Assembly (NCBI RefSeq): GCF_009901585.1
Contig: NZ_WXYO01000006.1
Span: 310,001 to 374,000, forward strand
Source of the DNA: Poritiphilus flavus
GTDB lineage: Bacteria; Bacteroidota; Bacteroidia; Flavobacteriales; Flavobacteriaceae
Reading direction: 5' to 3'
DNA: 64,000 bases
Below are positions 60,616 through 64,000 of the stretch, piece after piece (within the stretch, counting starts at the first letter, position 1; each line of letters starts with the position of its first letter). The notes beneath the pieces are model-generated. The model searched no databases. It was given only the letters and a program-made list of their open reading frames with translations, and was not told where the DNA came from. Position numbers and translations under genes: made by a program.

Positions 60616-63066
60616 ATGTCCCTGGAGCTACCAAAATATCAAGTATTACCGCTAATAAACGCGCCTAAGATCCAAACGGATCTTTTGTGGGATTTAGGGC
60701 TATTGTTTATCGGACTGGGATTACTATACTTTCTTTCCATTTTCTTTTTCCGGAATAAACTCTCCAGAAAGTCAGTATCTATGGCTAAACGGAAAAAAGA
60801 ACTGGCTCCGCTTATTAGCAACTTTTTGTTTTTCGAAGACGACTCGTCCAGGGAAGAAAAGGAAGAATACTTAAATCTTAAAGTACAGGTTCGCGAACTT
60901 TTGAAAGAGAAATTCAATCGCAAAGCCCTGACAGAGATCCTGATGGACCTGCAAAAGGACCTCTCGGGAGATGCCCAGGAGCGAATTTATAATTTGTACA
61001 AGGATCTGGGCTTACATCAGGACGCCTTTAAGAAGCTAAAGAGTTGGCGCTGGGAAGTTATTTCCGAAGGCATACTGGAGCTTACTCAAATGCAGGTGGG
61101 GGAGGCATTTACCATGATAAGGAAATTCATTAACCATCGCCGCGGCGTGGTGCGAAAACAAGCTCAAATAGCCACTGTAACCCTCAAGGACGAAGGCATT
61201 AACTACTTTCTGGATTCCAATAAGTACAGGATCTCTGAATGGCAGCAGTTAAAACTGTTGGATGTACTTCGGCACAAGGAAGACTTTGAGCCGCCAAGAT
61301 TCAAAGCCTGGCTGACTTCCAAAAACCGGGATGTGGTACTCTTCGCTTTACGCCTGATCAAATATTACAAGCAAAATGATGCCCAGGCCTCCCTGATTCA
61401 GTTGGTAAAGCACAAAAACAACCAAATCAAATCTGAGGCAATCGGCTGCATAAAAGAATTCCATTTTTCAGATGCTGTGGAAACGCTTAAAGCGGTCTTC
61501 TGGAGGTGTGGAACAGATGTAAAGTTGCAACTGCTGGACGCCATTGGGATGATGGGTAGTAAGAAAGATATTGAATTTCTTCAAAGTATTGAAAAAAAGG
61601 AAAATAACTTTATTGTTAAAAGTAAAGCTTTAAGTGCGATAAACGCGATTTCTCCGGAAAGTATCATACCGTCAGAGGGAATACTGGAAACTTTGGAACA
61701 GCCGGACGAAATTGCAGAAGCCCCTGACCAACAGCTTAGCACAACAGAGGATTCAATACTCCGGGAGGAGGTAGCTGAAGAGCAAGTTTTTGAAACAAAA
61801 TTAGAACAAGAAAGCCCGTCTATCAATCCGACGGATATCGAACCAGATCCCGTACAAACCATTTCTGATTCCCTTGACAACCCTGATAGCCCGGATGAAG
61901 AAATATTAGAAGCAAGCCAGGAAAACTCAGAACAACCAAACACCCAGGAAACCATGACACCTAAACCTTCCAACCCAAAAGATACGAAAGAGCAGCATCA
62001 GCAGCCGATTCCTGACGAAGAACATCTCCTGGACCAGGAGATGGAAGATGAGATCATCTTTGAGATCTGTTTTATGGAAGACCTTCAGGACATTCTGGAT
62101 GAGGCCGATCCCGAAAAGGAGGCGGCCAGAGAAGTCTTGCCCCTGGACTTTCTTCCTATTGTCACTGAGACTGACGAAAAAGGCTCAGCAGAACAGGAGG
62201 CGGACGCGGAAGCATCTATCCTTAAAAATATGGAAGTGGTTGCAGAGATCATAGGGAGTGGGGACGTAATGGATGAGGTTTTATCGGACGAGCAACCTTT
62301 TGCCGTCAGGGAGGGAGCCTCTGAAGTTGATTTTGAACTCGATTTTAACTTTTTACCCTTTGTAGTAGAAGAAGCCATGGATTTAGATAATATGTATAGC
62401 GAAGAGAACGCTGCATATAAGGAAATGGAAGTGGTATTTGAGGAGATCACGGACTTAACAGAGCAGCCAGATGAATCCATTATGGATGTGGATTGGGAGT
62501 TAAACCCACGGTTCGAAAAAGAGAAACTGAAGATTGGAGATATTACAGCTCCGCAACAAGAGGAAGATGAGAATGGATCTGTTATCCTGGAACACGGCAG
62601 GCAGGAGCTTTCCACTTTTAGCATCTTCCAGGAATTCTTTAGGACATGCGATCTGGAGTCCAAACTGATCTTACTGGATGAAATTCCGGCTGTTGGCGAG
62701 GAAAAGGAACTGCTGTTTGTCCAGATGCTGGCCGAAAATGAGCATGAAGACGCGCAGTTGCGTAAAAAAGCCAGGAAAACCGCTGAGATCCTGCAGAAGA
62801 TGCTTGCCAAAAAAGAAAGTGATGCGACATTTGGAAATGCCGCTGAGGAAGAGGTTCAGGAAAAAACTTTACTAGGTGATGAGGTTCAGATCGTTTCCGA
62901 GGCTGTACAATCCACCGTAGGAATCCTGGAGCCTGATTTTGAATTGGCCGAGCAGGCTGAAGTTATTGAATTGCAAGCGCATAAAGAGGAAGAAGACCAA
63001 TCGGACAACTCGAACACCAGCATTTTTGAGAGTTTCCTTAAAATCATAGACAAGTTGAATGGATAG
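60616..63066 (+). CDS. membrane-anchored HEAT-repeat protein with long acidic linker
   Basis: The 816-residue product has one TM segment near the N-terminus (~25-47, LLFIGLGLLYFLSIFFF). Residues ~60-345 are helical repeats of HEAT type (RKFINHRRGVVRKQAQIATV, WLTSKNRDVVLFALRLIKYY, LVKHKNNQIKSEAIGCIKEF). Residues ~345-680 are a long Glu/Asp/Gln/Pro-rich disordered region. A further helical repeat (CDLESKLILLDEIPAVGEEK) occurs at ~675-735. It starts 3 bp after the response regulator, and its last 8 bases overlap the start of the glycosyltransferase. Likely a cytoplasmic scaffold linking the response regulator to the transferase. Confidence 0.8.
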   Translation: MSLELPKYQVLPLINAPKIQTDLLWDLGLLFIGLGLLYFLSIFFFRNKLSRKSVSMAKRKKELAPLISNFLFFEDDSSREEKEEYLNLKVQVRELLKEKFNRKALTEILMDLQKDLSGDAQERIYNLYKDLGLHQDAFKKLKSWRWEVISEGILELTQMQVGEAFTMIRKFINHRRGVVRKQAQIATVTLKDEGINYFLDSNKYRISEWQQLKLLDVLRHKEDFEPPRFKAWLTSKNRDVVLFALRLIKYYKQNDAQASLIQLVKHKNNQIKSEAIGCIKEFHFSDAVETLKAVFWRCGTDVKLQLLDAIGMMGSKKDIEFLQSIEKKENNFIVKSKALSAINAISPESIIPSEGILETLEQPDEIAEAPDQQLSTTEDSILREEVAEEQVFETKLEQESPSINPTDIEPDPVQTISDSLDNPDSPDEEILEASQENSEQPNTQETMTPKPSNPKDTKEQHQQPIPDEEHLLDQEMEDEIIFEICFMEDLQDILDEADPEKEAAREVLPLDFLPIVTETDEKGSAEQEADAEASILKNMEVVAEIIGSGDVMDEVLSDEQPFAVREGASEVDFELDFNFLPFVVEEAMDLDNMYSEENAAYKEMEVVFEEITDLTEQPDESIMDVDWELNPRFEKEKLKIGDITAPQQEEDENGSVILEHGRQELSTFSIFQEFFRTCDLESKLILLDEIPAVGEEKELLFVQMLAENEHEDAQLRKKARKTAEILQKMLAKKESDATFGNAAEEEVQEKTLLGDEVQIVSEAVQSTVGILEPDFELAEQAEVIELQAHKEEEDQSDNSNTSIFESFLKIIDKLNG

Positions 63067-64000
63067 TGGGGTATTCAATATTATACTGGAATACATTAAT
63101 GTAGTATTCCTCCTGTTTACATCGGCCCTGTTCACGGTATTTACGGCCATGACCTACCTGTCTACGCGTAGCTCTTTGCACTACCGTAAAAAGAACAGTT
63201 TTGTGGATCTTTCCAAGATCATGGCCTCACCTCTCGCGCCCAGTATTACCATAATCGCACCGGCCTATAACGAGGAGCTTACCATTGTGGAGAACATTCG
63301 ATCCCTCTTATCACTAAAGTACGTCAACTACGAGGTAATGGTGGTAAATGATGGCAGTAAGGACGATACCCTTAAAAAGATGATTGAGGCCTATGATCTG
63401 GTAAAGATCGAAAAGGAAATAGACCCGAATTGGCCCTGTAAACCCATTAGAGGAGTATATAAATCATCCAAAAGGGTTTTTTCCAAGCTTACGGTGATCG
63501 ACAAGGAAAATGGGGGTAAATCCGATGCCTTGAATACCGGTATGCGCTTGTCCGAAAATAAATATATCGGCTGCATTGATGTGGATTGCCTTTTGGTTCC
63601 GGATGCCTTGCTGCATGTGGTAAAATCCTTTTTTCAACGCTCAAAAAAGCGGGTAATTGCTGTTGGAGGGGTAATCCGGATAGCCAACTCCTGCAAAATA
63701 TCAGGAGGGGCTTTGGAGGAAATCAGACTTCCCAAAAACTGGCTTGCAAGATTTCAATTATTGGAATATACGAGATCCTTCCTTCTGGGAAGAATGGCCT
63801 GGGGAAGGATAGACAGCCTGCTGATCATTTCCGGAGCATTTGGCTTTTTTGATCGGGAAATTGCCCTTGAAGCCGGCGGTTACGATACCAATACGGTAGG
63901 GGAGGACATGGAGATCGTTTTTAGGATGAGACGTTATATGCACGAAAGGAGAGAGGCTTATACCGTGGAGTACATTCCGGATCCGCTTTGCTGGACGGAA
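63059..64000 (+). CDS. GT2 glycosyltransferase, partial (runs off window)
   Basis: From ATG 63059, 314 codons are open to the window end. It has an N-terminal TM helix (~8-33, INVVFLLFTSALFTVFTAM), then the GT2 domain: ITIIAPAYNEELTIVENIRS, VMVVNDGSKDDTLKKM, ENGGKSDALNTGMRLSENKY, IGCIDVDCLLVPDALLHVV and VGEDMEIVFRMRRYMHER. The D-x-D-like IDVDC and GED motifs indicate a processive membrane transferase (PgaC/BcsA-like exopolysaccharide synthase). The acceptor-binding QxxRW motif lies beyond the edge. It overlaps the HEAT gene by 8 bp. Confidence 0.85.
   Translation, partial: MDSGVFNIILEYINVVFLLFTSALFTVFTAMTYLSTRSSLHYRKKNSFVDLSKIMASPLAPSITIIAPAYNEELTIVENIRSLLSLKYVNYEVMVVNDGSKDDTLKKMIEAYDLVKIEKEIDPNWPCKPIRGVYKSSKRVFSKLTVIDKENGGKSDALNTGMRLSENKYIGCIDVDCLLVPDALLHVVKSFFQRSKKRVIAVGGVIRIANSCKISGGALEEIRLPKNWLARFQLLEYTRSFLLGRMAWGRIDSLLIISGAFGFFDREIALEAGGYDTNTVGEDMEIVFRMRRYMHERREAYTVEYIPDPLCWTE

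Noticed and set aside
62085-62810. 241-codon minus-strand ORF inside the HEAT-protein gene
   Set aside because: It is antisense to the acidic low-complexity linker; Glu/Asp codons give Ser/Phe-rich translation. No start context or homology.

Overview
The window looks like chromosomal DNA of a Flavobacteriia member (Bacteroidota, probably marine Flavobacteriaceae). The evidence is: recognisable -7 elements of the TAnnTTTG type; few Shine-Dalgarno sequences; many lipoproteins with short SPII signals; typical family choices (TlpA-like thioredoxin lipoprotein, fused E1 alpha/beta dehydrogenase, MutS2 without Smr, TPR proteins with a C-terminal LuxR-type helix-turn-helix). Base composition is moderate, in the forties of percent GC by eye. 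I saw no tRNA, rRNA, CRISPR array, prophage or transposase.

Layout. 1-18 kb is mostly housekeeping: ACP phosphodiesterase, GlmM, a sterol-desaturase-like hydroxylase, an LpxL-type acyltransferase, rhomboid protease, surface lipoproteins, a D-lactate-dehydrogenase-like FAD/4Fe-4S protein, an LpxH-like phosphatase, AroC, a dicarboxylate/glutamate symporter, and a tight three-gene operon (GshB-like ATP-grasp, N-formylglutamate amidohydrolase-like, QEGLA/DUF1704 metallopeptidase-like).

18-32.5 kb is the most distinctive accessory region. Two overlapping TPR-TM-HTH regulators have nearly identical C-terminal halves. Next to them are a kelch-like lipoprotein, a seven-gene operon containing six tandem paralogues of a cadherin-like lipoprotein family that end in a shared QW[DK] C-terminus, and two small lipoproteins. 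Three separate transcription units here share an 18-bp direct-repeat site (TGTCCA-N5-TGTCCAT, 11-bp spacing) placed exactly 32 bp upstream of a TAnnTTT[GA] -7 box. This is a locus-specific regulon, and the six-paralogue operon also has a long structured 5' leader. I consider this the best candidate for an undescribed system.

32.7-45 kb returns to core functions: MutS2, Ung, a nucleoside phosphorylase, a SUI1-like factor, a 2OG-Fe(II) oxygenase, the fused E1 dehydrogenase, and a lipocalin-like/OmpA lipoprotein pair that ends in a clear terminator.

45.0-51.4 kb is a nine-gene overlapping operon built around a type III polyketide synthase. It carries its own acyl-chain enzymes (ketosynthase, ketoreductase/enoyl-reductase-like SDR, hotdog dehydratase, ACP), a methyltransferase, an FAD hydroxylase-like protein and two small membrane proteins. 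It probably makes a methylated, oxidised phenolic or pyrone lipid. Convergent to it is a membrane-anchored TIR protein with a secreted CsgG-like partner and a small lipoprotein (51.4-54.1 kb).

54-64 kb holds a DinB-family protein, a DUF72 protein and a phosphatidylserine decarboxylase. These are followed by a roughly 1.3-kb non-coding island of 8-nt and 7-nt periodic repeats. The window ends with a signalling/glycosyltransferase operon: sensorless hybrid histidine kinase with REC and HPt, single-domain response regulator, membrane-anchored HEAT-repeat protein, and a processive GT2 running off the right edge.
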